DNA from: Paragordius varius
Taxonomy: Eukaryota; Nematomorpha
Assembly (NCBI GenBank): GCA_964247055.1
Contig: OZ176052.1
Location: 372,001 to 436,000, forward strand
DNA: 64,000 nt
Reading direction: 5' to 3'
Shown here: positions 23,595-35,400 of the stretch, in pieces
Numbering within the stretch: position 1 is the stretch's first letter
Layout of the letters: each line of letters begins with the position of its first letter
The notes under the pieces: generated by a model
The model's database searches: none
What the model was told of the DNA's origin: nothing
Seen by the model: only the letters and a program-made list of their open reading frames with translations
Made by a program: the position numbers and the translations under genes

Positions 23595-24283
23595 CTATAT
23601 AATTATTTTTTAGGAGAAAAAACCATAGTAGCCCGTGATTGTCCATTTATTACCAGATTGGGGACTTGACTTGCGGTTGAAATGGTTTGACTAATCAAAT
23701 TGCGGTGACGATTCTTTTGAAGTTAACAGTAAAAAGTAAATAAAAACCTTTCAAGTTCTGTATGCTTATCTTTATACGTGGTCATTTAATCTTTTTCTAA
23801 CGTTTTAAAATATTATAGATATCAAACATAAAAATTTAAAACCCTAATTAATAGACCTGTCAAATTGTTTTTAAAAAGTTCATAAAGTTCATTTGAATAT
23901 TGAATAAATAACGTTCCTTATTAATGGAAGTTGTTAATTAAAAATGACAGTTTGAAAAGGCAAAAGGGGTAATTTTACCACTTGTTATATATGTAGATAG
24001 AAAATAAGTTACGTAATAATTTGAGTGACATATGAACTTTTGAAAAGTGAGATTTTTATATTTTTAGCATTTATGAAAAAAAACAGTAGCGTATAGTTAA
24101 AAACAGCCAATGGTTGAAATTAACATTTTGATTTCCATATTTTAACATTGATTTTGTTTATTTAGGTTGCACAGACTTTATTTTTTACCTAAATTACTGT
24201 ATCTTACACGTAAATTAAGTACACAAATTTATTAATGATTGATTGCACCCAATACATATATATATGTATATATATTTTGTTTA

Positions 24284-25073
24284 ATGTTAAAAAGGGCCGC
24301 TCTTTTTGATAAAGAATCGTGCAACATTGTAGAGAAACATAGTTGCCCAAATCGGAGACAAAGGACATCTTTCACTCCACATCAATTGAAAATATTGGAA
24401 AATGCATTCTCCGAATCCCATTATCCAGATGTTTATGCTCGTGAGGACTTAGCCAAGCTTATTCACTTAAACGAAGCCAAAATTCAGGTTTATTTATTTA
24501 TAAACTTAACTAAATTAATTATACCACAAAAATATTATAATGTAATAGAATTTAACAAAGAATATTTTATAACAATATTAATTAATTAGTGAATTCTATT
24601 TATTTTTTATAATTAAATTAACATATCTTTATATGATTTGACATTTAGATTAAATCAATAAATTATATAATTTATTAAATAAATCATAATGATATATATT
24701 TTAGATATGGTTTCAAAACCGGAGAGCAAAATATCGCAAAAACGATCACAATTTGCTCGCCATAAAATCTTGCAGGCAAAAGTACTCAAATAATACATTT
24801 TCAAAATCTCAAAAATTATCTTTAACTGGAAAGGTATTAGAACCAACAACAAATGCAAATACTACTTCCATAAAAAATCCCAAATTAATATGGAATCAAA
24901 ATCCAAATGTTTCAAATACACCATTTTGTCAGGGTTATCAATTGACAAGCCCAAATTATAATATCGAATACGACTCGCCAACATTTCATCAAGACTTTTA
25001 TGATTTAAATCAAAGAACTCTATTACCACAATCTGAAATTTACGATTTTCATAAAACATATATGCAAATTTGA
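24284..25073 (+). CDS. Paired-like (PRD-class, Q50) homeobox protein, Prrx-like
   Basis: Two exons: 24284-24487 (68 codons) and 24705-25073 (122 codons plus TGA), joined across a GT...TTAG intron. The intron falls between homeodomain positions 46 and 47, a placement common in paired-class genes. The homeodomain covers residues 23-82: [12 protein letters not shown] in helix 1, [13 protein letters not shown] in the linker and helix 2, and [17 protein letters not shown] in helix 3 with Gln at position 50. The [13 protein letters not shown] end resembles Prrx-type proteins; other paired-like families remain possible. Such proteins are DNA-binding transcription factors in the nucleus. The C-terminal ~110 residues are Asn/Tyr/Phe-rich with no clear OAR motif. 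The protein is short, and further 5' exons may exist. AATAAA follows the stop directly. Exon 1 has two dead copies in the palindrome. Confidence 0.8.
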
Positions 25074-25152
25074 ATAAAAACATTGTATAATATACATTAA
25101 ATTTATTTAGGAAATAAATTTTTTACGAAAATCATGCCGGTTATACTCGATT

Positions 25153-25155
<3 letters not shown>

Positions 25156-25190
<35 letters not shown>
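25156..25190. repeat. (AT)n microsatellite, target of hAT insertion
   Basis: AT run directly preceding the hAT element. Its last eight bases (TATATATT) form the target-site duplication. Confidence 0.9.
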
Positions 25191-25192
<2 letters not shown>

Positions 25193-25528
25193 AGATGACC
25201 AGACGTCCCGCTTTTTCACATTTTGTCCCGCCTCCCGCTACGTTTATAAGATGTCCCGCTTTTTCATGATTATATAAAAAAAAATTTTTTTGAATTCAAA
25301 TAAATTTTTTTTATTTTAAATTAAAAATTTTTATTTTTAAATTAAAAATATTTATTTTTTTCCAATTTATATCATATTATACACTTTCCTTCCTGCTACT
25401 ACTGTCATTAATATCAAAAAGCCTAGTTATACTAGATCAAAAGACAAATTGATATTATAAATCGATACCTTACACGCTTTTTCCAGAAATTAAGTTAATA
25501 TAACATATACTAATAGTAGTTTATAAAT

Positions 25529-27397
25529 ATGAACACAAAAAGAGGCTGTAAATTCAATAATGAATAAATGAAAGATTTTCCTGTCATTAAAAAAAAGAAG
25601 AATGAATCGTCTGTTAAATGTCCTTAATGCGATGGGGAATTCTCCCTGGCACATGGCGGCAAACATGACATTACAAAGCATATTGATACATAGAAACATC
25701 AAAAATCTTTAATATTAACGGCATCATCTCACAAGATGAGCGATTTTTTTAGAAAAACCGCTTTTGGAGAGGAAGAAAAGAATTTAGCACCTGCTGAGGG
25801 CCTGTTTTCCTTTCACGCATTAAACCATTGTTATTCATTTCGTTCAATGGATTGTACCTCACAGGTTATTCGCACTTTATTCAATAAAAAATTTACATGT
25901 GCCCGTACAAAGGCTGAAGCCATTGTATGCAATGTTTTTTCGCCACATGCTTTTTCTGAAATATAAAAAGTTCTAAAAATTAATTTCTTTTCCCTATACT
26001 TTGATGCTTCAAATCACCATGCAAAATTATTTCCTACTTTAATAAGATATTTTGATTCAGAAACCGGAGTAAAAATTAAAATTTTAGAAATAATTTCCCT
26101 ACCCGGTGAAAATTCTGATATAATATTTACTTTAATAATGCATATTCTAGAAAAAAATAATTTAAAAGACAAAATTATCGCATATTGCGCTGACAACACC
26201 AATACGAACTTTGGTGGAAAAGCAAGGAGAGGAACAAAAAATATTTTTCATAAATTAACAGATAATCTTAATCAAAACATTATTGGCGTAGGGTGTGCAG
26301 CGCATATAATACACAACGCTATTCAAACAGCTGCAGATTTGTTACCCTTAGATGTGGAAAATGTAGTTGTTAAAATGTATTCCTATTTTTATATATACAC
26401 GGTACGTGTTGAAACGCTTAAACAATTCTGTGAAAATGCAGAAGTTCAATATAAAAAAATGCTTGGATATAGTAAAACTCGTTGGTTAGCTTTTATGCCA
26501 GCTATCGAAAGAATTTTAAAAAATGTATGATCCTTTAAAATCTTTTTTTTATCACAGGACAAATGTCCTACAACTTTAAAAAAATTTTTTGAAAGTGATT
26601 CTTCAAAAATATGGTTAGAATTCTTACATAATCAAGTTTCTCTATTTCAAAATGTTATTAAATTTATTGAAGGTGACAAAATTTCGGCAGTCGAAGTAGC
26701 CAATGAAGTTAGTAACCTGAAATTCCAATGTCAAGAACGGTTAGAAAATAATTTTATTCCATTAACCATCCGCAATACAATAAATAATTTAGAAAAACAA
26801 GGCTTAATAAATCGCCAAGATATCCTGTATCATATAAAAATGTTTTATACAAACTGTAAAGATTATTTGGAAGACTGGACGACGCAATTCAATGAAATTG
26901 ATCATTTTCATTGGATAACATTAAAATCAGAATTTAATTGGTGCGATGTTCAAAAATCATTTGATTATATCTGCTCCCAAAAATTCTCAAAAATTGATCT
27001 TTCAGAAAATGATCTTTTTTCTGAAGTATAATTAGTTAAAAGATATATTAATAATGAAAAACTTAAATTATGGACAAAAGAAAAATATACAGTAGAAAAG
27101 AAATGGTTGGAAATATTTCATCATTTTAAAGCCAACTATATTACATACAATAATATTTTAAAAATTGTGGAATTCGCACTATCTTTACCTGGAACCAACG
27201 CTGCTACTGAGCGCGTTTCCACAGTAAATCAGGTGTGGACATCGGAAAAATCAAATTTAAATGTTGAAACTTTGAAGGCCGTTTTATCTGTTAAATATAA
27301 TTTGACAAATTCTTGTGAAGACTTCTACAATATTTTAAAAAATGATGACTATCTGCTAAAACGCATTCACACAAACCAAAAATATACCAAAGAATAA
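25529..27397 (+). pseudogene. hAT transposase, copy 1 (broken)
   Basis: Transposases of this family cut and paste the element through an RNase-H-like core with an inserted helical domain. The N-terminus, KRGCKFNNE..., continues into a BED-type zinc finger block (CP/CDGEFSLAHGGKHDITKH). The RNase-H core includes AYCADNTNTNFGGKARRGTKN and GVGCAAHIIHNAIQTAADLL. The C-terminal dimerisation region has EFALSLPGTNAATERV and LKAVLSVKYNL. A stop occurs at codon 13, and more stops and frameshifts follow, so this copy makes no full transposase. Complete versions would be roughly 600 residues, typical of the family. Confidence 0.88.
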
Positions 27398-27459
27398 AAT
27401 ATTTTTTTTAAAGTTTTTGTGTTAAAAAACATAATTTCCTAAAATATTGTATAAGTCTT

Positions 27460-28275
27460 CATAATTTGTCAAATTATATTTGATAACACATAAAGGTCTT
27501 TTATTCAACATTTAAATTTGATTCCGTGTCCACACTTGATTTACTGTGGAAAAACGCGTTCAATAGCAGTGGTTCAGGTGAAGATAATGCAAATTCTACA
27601 ATTAAAATATTATTGTATGGAACATATTTTAAAAATGATTATTTTAACCTATCCTACGTATTTTGTTCTGTTGTTTATAATATAAGCTTTCATTCAATAT
27701 ATTTATTTAATAATGAGACTTCATTAAAAAGTGTCACTGTGCACCGTTTTGTCTTCCAAATAATCGTTTCTGTTTGTATAAAACATTTTTATTTTGGCTA
27801 TTCATTGAGCCTTGTTTTTCTGGATGCTTTATGATATTGCGATTAAGTAATGGTATAAAATTATTTTCTAACCTTTTTTGACTTGGAATTTTGACCTTTG
27901 TCCTGTGATAAAAATTAGGATTCTAGGAGATCACATTTTTATAAATATTTCAATTGCTGGCAAAAGAGTTAACCAACAGTTCTGCAATATCCAAGCATTT
28001 TAACATCTATATCTTCCACATCCAGGGGTAACAAATCAGTAGCTGTTTGAAAAGTGTTGTGTATCTGCCAATAATGTTTTGATTAAGATTATTCGCTAAA
28101 TTGTTAAAGATATTTTTTGTGCCGCTTCTTGCATGACCCAGCGCATTTTTGATGATTTCGTCTTTATTATTTTTTTCTAGAATATTACAATCACTTCACC
28201 CTTTGCTCGTGCACATGTAAATTTATTGAATAAGGTACAAACAACCTGTGAGGTACAAATTTTTTTATATTTATA
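27460..28275 (-). pseudogene. Antisense, internally deleted second transposase copy inside hAT copy 1
   Basis: On the minus strand the same transposase can be followed in order: the segment around CTCACAGGTTGTTTGTACCT (near 28.25 kb), the NNLANNLNQNIIG block, the LLPLDVE block, the LPAIEIF block, and then the C-terminal block around AACGCGTTTTTCCACAGT at 27.55 kb. Large pieces of the middle are missing. The same arrangement exists in the copy at 55.1 kb, so it belongs to the family and did not arise in this copy. Confidence 0.8.
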
Positions 28276-28409
28276 ATCTATGTGTTAAAAATAAATAAAT
28301 ATTACAATAAATTTTTTGTATAAAAATTTTTGGTTGTACCCCCCAATGACCCCCCCCCCCCCCTCAGATTTGTCCCGCTTTTTCCTTCAATGGTCACCTT
28401 ATATATATT

Positions 28410-29335
28410 ACAATTTAAAAATGGACCCTTACAAATTTACATTGTATATATATATTAAAAATATTAATAAAATTATCAGATTTTAAATCAGTGGCGTTTC
28501 TTTTAAAAAATTCTGGTTATTTATAATTATATAATTGATGGAATTTATATCACATTGCCTTAATAAAATTATTACGTAAAAACTTTCAAATTACTTACTG
28601 CCTTACATTATTAACACTTGAGACCCTTGCTTCAAATACATAAGAAGGTGTTCCGATTGCTATAAACTTGTTTGTTGTTTGTATAAATATTATAAAAAAC
28701 CATACACATATAGACAGGAAGGTACTTTAAAGTAAAATATATGTACAAGTACAATCTATAAGAAAACAAACGACTAATTTTAAAATAATTATTAATTATT
28801 GGTTGTCATAATGTAATTAAAAAGATTTTATTATTTTTATACCAAAAGTCTGAAATAATGATGCATAGACATTTTTTCCATAATTATCAAGTTATCGATA
28901 TTTTATATTCAGGGGTAAAAAATGCCCTAAAGTGTATACGGATAATACATATAATTTATTTGTTACTGACATTTTCCTAGTACTAAATGATTGATGAAGA
29001 TCCGAGGAATTTTAAATACAGTTAAACCTTTTTAAGCGTACTTTTTTGTGAGGTAGCTCTTTTTACCTTTTTTTTCAATAATTGATTTATTTATTGCATA
29101 TCACGTTTTAACTTTTTTCGCACAAATCAAATAAAAAGTTCTTTTCCATTTATTTGTATTAGCAATAACATTGGTTACATCAACTATTTAAAACTTTAGG
29201 TCCCAGGGCGAGCAATCTTTGGACCGCATTATTTTATTTTTGGGAAAATGTTGATTCCTACAAATATTTTTAGGTTTTGGAAATTATTGTTAAATCCTGA
29301 AAAACCGCTATTACGTTAGCTTAATTTAACCATCA
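28410..29335. other. AT-rich stretch without recognised features
   Basis: No convincing coding frame, RNA gene or repeat was seen. Confidence 0.4.
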
Positions 29336-29339
29336 CTAT

Positions 29340-30770
29340 TATTGATTACCAATAAAATAATAATTTTATTGGCATGAATTTTGAGGATAGGCATCCGTCA
29401 AAAGGGTTTAATAATAATTGATTAATGAGATTTTTTATTCGCCAAAGTTGGTATCCCAGAAATAGAAAAAAATAATTTTGGGAAGAGATGCGGAATCATT
29501 ATTGAAATATTTATTAAATCCTACATATGGAAATTTATATGTATGTTATAAAAGTGATTTAATTTTATTACAGAAAAACCGTTTGACAACAACCAAATTT
29601 TAACGATTCCCCGAAAATAATGGAAGATGGAGAGCTGCCAAAAAAGTTGAAAATCCGCTTGTTAAATCAACATTGCTGCAAGCCAGATTTAACAATACTA
29701 AATTTGAGTTAGGCTAAGATATATCATTGAAAAATTTATATTATATGAATAACGTAAGAGTGAACCTTTTTTGCAGTCAACCATATCAAGCACCAATAGA
29801 AGGAAATAAAGATAGGGGAAATTATATACAATACTAAAGCAGTTTTATGGAACATATCATCCATCATTTTATTAATGCCCATATAAATATTTTATTGTTT
29901 TATTTAAGTAATAAAACTCAGCGTGAAACAAAAGTATATTTTATAAACGGGCACAACAAAAAATTAGGCAATGAAAATAATAAAAACCAGTGGACATGAA
30001 GTTCCAAGCTTGTCATAAGTTCGGAGTCTATCTCATTAAAAATAGCTTAAAATTCAGACGCTAATAACCACTTTAAAATTTGAAACAATATAACAAATTA
30101 AAAATTTCTTTTTATTTTCACCTAAATTATAGTCTGACGATTTTAAAATATTAATTTCTTACAATTATAATTTTTCTAGGACAGATATAGATAATCGATA
30201 GTTTTAAAAATTATTCTAAAAGTCGGTCATAAACATACTTGTAATGACGGCATTTGGAATACAGTGTAACGCTTTCGATAGACTACATTTTAAAATTTAA
30301 CAATCAATAAATTTTCCACCAAATAATATATGTTTAATATAATTTGAAACATATATTACAATCTATTTCCCAGTACGAAAACATCAGTAATCAGCAAAAC
30401 AAAGCCGCAATAGGTAGATCATAGTAAATATTTTAAGCGATTATTGTTTTACAATTTAAAACTTACAGCATAATTTTAATTATTGCATTTTAGCGATTTT
30501 TCAATAAAATCTTGTTTTAATTTAAATCTAAATATAAACTATGAGGAAATGAGTTTTTTTAACAGCCTATTTACAACTCTACAAGATTTTCTTTTAGAAT
30601 CTTTTAGCATTTCTTAGGTTATCGAAAATAACGTAATTTTAGTTATGCATCACAAGTTGATTACGTGTTGATAAAAAAAGATTAAACAATGAAAACAAAA
30701 ACATATTTTAAGTTTCAATATATATTTTTCTTTTCCCTAATATATTCTAATGAAGAGAAGGCATGCCCAT
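29340..30770. repeat. Older inverted repeat flanking the split U2 gene, left arm
   Basis: Matches 38470-41955 in reverse orientation once the hAT insertion at 39315-41266 is set aside. Landmarks are ATTGATTACCAATAAAATAA with its inverse at ~41.94 kb, CCTACATATGGAAATTT with ~41.75 kb, TCTAGGACAGATATAGA with ~39.09 kb, TTAGCGATTTTTC with ~38.76 kb, and CACAAGTTGATTACGTG with ~38.59 kb. By eye divergence is roughly 25%, so it is older than the 20-kb palindrome. Confidence 0.75.
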
Positions 30771-31907
30771 AAAAATACTGTGCAATATAAAATTTGCGCA
30801 CATGAAAAAGAGTAAATTTGATTAAGTGCAGAAATTTATTTATCTTTTTAGGTATTTTTTACATATTGAAGAAAAAATAAAAACACATTTGTGGCATAGA
30901 ATTATTTTCAAATGATATTTTTTTCCCTTATAAATAAAGAAATAAATTACCGGCTTTATTTTTCGCTTATTTTTATATGGTAATTTATTAAAAAAATATC
31001 AATAGTTGTTTTCTTTTTGTGAATTTTTTTAATTTACAATCTGCATAAATTACAAATGATTTTATTATCTGCAATTTTATTACATTTTTTCGCGGCATCT
31101 GCAACAAAGTTATTTTTCCATTTTATAATCATATATGATTTTATAAAATCATTTATTCATAATTTTACGCTGTTAATCGTTTAATTCAAAATTTGAATTT
31201 ATATTGAATATTAACTATTGGAGATCTCGGGGCCTTATTCCCTCTTCACGATAAAACTTATATTCTTCGCGCTTTAAATATATAACAGTATCAAAAACTT
31301 TATTCTCTTTCATCATCAAATTTACGGATTAATCATATAACAATATACGATTTATTATAGGAAAAAATAAATTTTAATATCTCGTTACAATAAAATATTT
31401 TTTTACGTTAGAAAATGATGAAGCTACATATTTTTTTATAACTGTTTTTTTAAATAAACTGGAAATTATTCTAAAATCCTATTCCAAATTTATTTTTTAT
31501 ATTTGGAAAGTTTATTACATTGATCAACCCCAAAACATTTGTATAGAATTATAATAATAATAAATTTATTGTGTGATATTTACAATATATAATGCTGGAT
31601 ATGGATAATATAATAAATACAGGTAAATTAACACACAGAGATATTGTATATACAAACAAAATTCTAAAACAAATGGATAAAATATGTATAGAATGCATCT
31701 ATATAAAAATGATGAAAATGTGAGAGCAACATTGTAAAAATATCACAATTTGAAACAAAAATATAGAGTATTTGGTATCATTCGATAGCTAAAAAAATGC
31801 TTTTTTCAACTATTTCCGTTAAAAAAAAGAATATAAAGGTGAGAATAATGTCTCGATTCCCGAAAGGAAATAAATTTATATTAAAGAATGAAAATTTTTA
31901 TATGGTT
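30771..31907. other. Upstream region of the split U2 gene
   Basis: AT-rich DNA that should contain the snRNA promoter (proximal sequence element about 60 bases before 31908). I could not identify a reliable PSE by eye. No coding frame. Confidence 0.35.
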
Positions 31908-31943
31908 ATCGCTTCTCGGCCTCTTGGCTAAGATCAAAAGTGT
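31908..31943 (+). ncRNA. U2: U2 snRNA gene, 5' piece
   Basis: ATCGCTTCTCGGCCTCTTGG followed by CTAAGATCAAAAGTGT is the universal 5' end of U2 snRNA (stem I and the start of the U6-pairing region). After GTGT the match stops and retrotransposon sequence begins. The remaining part of the gene is at 36439-36590. U2 recognises the intron branch point in the spliceosome, but this copy cannot make a normal U2. Confidence 0.93.
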
Positions 31944-32089
31944 CGTCCCTTCTTACCTTAAATTCTTAATAAAATTAATTAAACTTGATCTTATGCCATC
32001 TTTTATACTTTTACAAATATTTAACTGTCCCTTTTTAATTCATTGCACTTTCATACCTTTTTTTGTAATTTTTTGTGCCTTTTTAAATC

Positions 32090-32330
32090 TCCCCCCTTTG
32101 GTTAAGTTCGCGCCCCTCTTAATTGTTTTTGTTTACCCCCCTTTTTTTTCAAATTTCGCGCGCCTCTTAATTGTTTTTTTGTTTACCCCCCCTTTTTAAA
32201 TATTCCCTCCCTTTTGCTTTAAATTCGCGCTTTGGCCATTTTTTTTAAACGGTTTTTGTTTACTTTCTCCATCTTTGTTAATTGTTATTTGAAATTCGCG
32301 CCTCTCTCTTTATCTTTTATTCGCATGTTG
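32090..32330 (+). repeat. Imperfect short tandem repeats in the retrotransposon 5' leader
   Basis: Two to three units of about 60 bases built around TTCGCGC..CTCTTAATTG, TTTTTGTTTACC and a run of C then T. The leader is strongly pyrimidine-rich on the plus strand. Variable 5' repeats are common promoter parts of LINEs; a promoter role here is inference. Confidence 0.6.
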
Positions 32331-32487
32331 TTTTTACTCTTAATTGTGTGTCTCTGAATTCCCGGCCCCCTTTTGGTTATATATTAATTATCCGGGTGAT
32401 TAGGACTTTATTTATTTCCATTCTTTAATCCTTTGGTCCATCTAAATTTCTTTCCAATATTATATATTGTTTATTTTTATTATAGAT

Positions 32488-35400
32488 ATGATTTCAACCA
32501 ACACTATTAGCTCCAACAACGTACAAATCATGTTTCCCCTTACAATAAGTGATAATGATAATCAACCAGTGTACTGCAAGACAACCTTCTGCCATATCTC
32601 TGTCACCACGGTCAATACTCAAAGCCATCCATCATTCTGTGTCAACCCGTCCACAACTCCAACACCCGATATTGGCTCTCTCTATGAACACCAATTCCCT
32701 TCACTCTCTTCATCTCAGTTCTACGACAACGTGTACACAGCTACCAATCAGTCATCCAATCAGGCCAAATCTCCCAGCTCAAACATTAAACGCAAGACCA
32801 TCCTTGATCTTGTCCATCCAGCCAACAAAATGCTTAAGATAAATAATAATGATAATGATGGCGACCTATTGGAGGCGATGCCACATCAACCTACCCTGCA
32901 GGACAAAACCCTATCCTTCTATTTCCCTTTGCCTAATCACTTCTTATGTCCGTTTGAATCTTGCAATCATCAATTTCGTTGTAAATCCTGGACTGCCCAG
33001 AGACAGTCTCTTCTACGTCATATTAAGCTGGTCCATAAAGAACTAATCAAAATAGTTAATATTTGCAAACCTTGTAACAAAGTTTTATCTATTCACCCAA
33101 GTATACATATGAAAGAGTGCATTTTTGCGTCCAAATCTCCTATTGTCCAAATGCCTCACGCATGTGATGAGTGTGACTTGTCGTTTCCCAAGCGCATGTC
33201 TCTCTTATCTCATAAAAGGTCTCATAATCTACCTCCTCATCCTCACAGCAAACCGTTAAGTCTGTCAAACCTCCGATTCAATCCGTCTAATAAGCCTAAG
33301 GTTGTCGAGTCATCTCCAACCCATTCAGTAAATTTTTTTGATCCACCCAGCTCTCCAGTTAATTCTTCTCCTACCAAAGTGAGTGGGACCTCAAACATCA
33401 TTGGTAAGGGACCTGAAGGCAATAATTCCAGTACGGATATTAATTCCAATATTCTAAATCCCAGTAGTTCGGTAAACAAAAATTATTTTAATTACTTTTC
33501 TAAGAATGAAGTCTCTTTATCTAATCGCTTTACTATTCTTGAGGAGAGTGTTGATGAGGAACCCACTTCATCGGTTACTCTACCTCCACCAAATAAAAGT
33601 TTTAATAAATCCTCTGCTTTAAATAAAAATACTTTTCCTTTCACTAATTTTAACAACCTTCTTGACTCCCACGACGAGAATTCCGACTGGGAGGACGTTT
33701 GTTCTTTAATAAGCTCTATTCAAAATGCACTATCTCCTCCCCGGGCTGATTATAATAAGTCTAAAAGTTTGGTTCATAAAGATTTAAATATTCGTAGCAT
33801 GTATAAGAGAAATAGGAAAAAGGCTATAAGATTAATCGTTGATGGCCCTCCATCCTCTTGTAAAATAAATAACGAAGATATAACAAATTATTTTAACAAT
33901 ACAATTGGCAAAAAATCTGAGCCTATTAAATTTAATTATTCTAATAATTCTGTCCCTTTACTTGATTTTATTCCCTTTTCTGCATCTGAAGTTTCTGATA
34001 AACTAAGAAAAGTATCTAACAGCTCCCCTGGTCCTGATGGTATTTCATATACCAAATGGAAGCAGGTGGATCCCAAAGGTATTCTTTTATCTAAAATTTT
34101 TAATTTGTGTTTAAGTCATAGAATGATTCCTAATCATTGGAAAGTAACTAAGTCAATCTTAATTTCTAAAAAAAAGGGAGACCCTTCTCTTGTTTCAAGC
34201 TGGAGGCCCCTTTCACTAAGCAATACTATTTATAAATTATTTACTGGCCTTATTGCCAACCGAATTTCTAAACATATTTTAAAGAATAACTTATTATCAT
34301 CAGCCCAGAAAGGATTTATGCCTTTTGATGGCTGCTTTGAGCATAATTATATTTTAAATAAATCAATTTCTGATGCTAAACATAATAAAAAAGATATTTT
34401 TGTAACCTTTATTGATATCACTGCTGCGTTTGACTCGGTCCCTCACCAGCTGATTTTTGAATGTCTCCCTAATTTTGGTATAGATAATAATATTCAAGCT
34501 TTAATTAAGGATATTTACACAAATTCATGTACTCAGTTCTTTTCCGCCTCTGGGTTAACGCAACCCATTCCTTTCTTGTCTGGCATTAAACAGGGGTGTC
34601 CAATTTCTGGCCTTCTTTTTAATTTGTCAATCGATTCTGTGTTGAGATCTATGGTGTTTAATGGTCACAATGTCCTCGCTTATGCTGATGACATTGTTTT
34701 ATTGTCTGACTCTCCTGAACGTCATCAAGTTGGGCTCAACTTGTTAGAATGTCTTATTCATGATATCGGTCTTTCGATCAAAGCTGAGAAGTGCAATAGT
34801 ATTTCTATTGCTTCTTGTAGTCCTGTTTTTAAGATTGGTGAAGTTGTCGTCCCCTCAATCAGTCAAGGAGAGTTTGTTAAGTTTCTTGGAAAGCCTGTAG
34901 GTCTCAATTTCATTAATCCCGTTCCTTCTACGGAAATTGTGGATAAAATACATAGTTCTAGCCTCCTCCCTTGGCAAAAGCTAGACGCTATTAAAACTTT
35001 TTTCTATCCCACTATTTCTCACCAGTTGAGAAATAATGAGCTTAAAATGGTTACAGGTGAATATCTAGATAAAAAGCTAACTAAAGTGTTCAAACAAATA
35101 TTAAATCTTCCAAGAGATGCCACTAACAATTATATTTTTGGCTCTCGTAATAAGGGCGCCTTAGGGATGCCCCTATTCCGAGATGACATTAATATATTTC
35201 GTGTGGATTCCGCTTTTAAATTACTTACTAGCTTAGATCCTTCTAGAAGAGTTTCTGCTCTCGAGGAACTTAAGGTTTCGGCTAGCTTTCGTTTTAAGGT
35301 TCGATTAGATTCAATAACTCCCGATCAATTAGGCAAATATTTGTCTGGTTATGAGAACCCTCTTGTCTCAAATCCAGCTAATAAATGACAAAACATTTGG

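Larger units (their letters stand above)
25191..28401 (+). mobile_element. hAT DNA transposon, copy 1
   Basis: 3211 bp, ends TAAGATGACCAGACGTCCCG and the inverse TGGTCACCTTA, with an 8-bp target duplication TATATATT on both sides (25183-25190, 28402-28409). A transposase relic occupies 25529-27397. A reversed, deleted second copy of that coding sequence fills 27460-28275. Sequence and layout match the copy at 55136-58572. It lies about 120 bases beyond the homeobox gene stop. Confidence 0.93.

Noticed and set aside
27526-27834. 102-codon plus-strand frame near the 3' end of hAT copy 1
   Set aside because: It is the complement of the reversed transposase block, so the frame is a shadow.
31610-31640. 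TAATATAATAAATACAGGTAAATT upstream of U2, resembling the foldback tandem unit
   Set aside because: The match is limited to about 20 AT-rich bases and lacks the rest of the unit; probably chance.
30771-31907. Search for the snRNA promoter element (PSE) before the U2 5' piece
   Set aside because: No motif clear enough to call in such AT-rich DNA without other U2 promoters to compare.
31888-32199. 103-codon hydrophobic frame overlapping the U2 5' piece and the retrotransposon leader
   Set aside because: The hydrophobicity follows from the T- and C-rich leader; it begins inside U2 RNA sequence and has no family signal.
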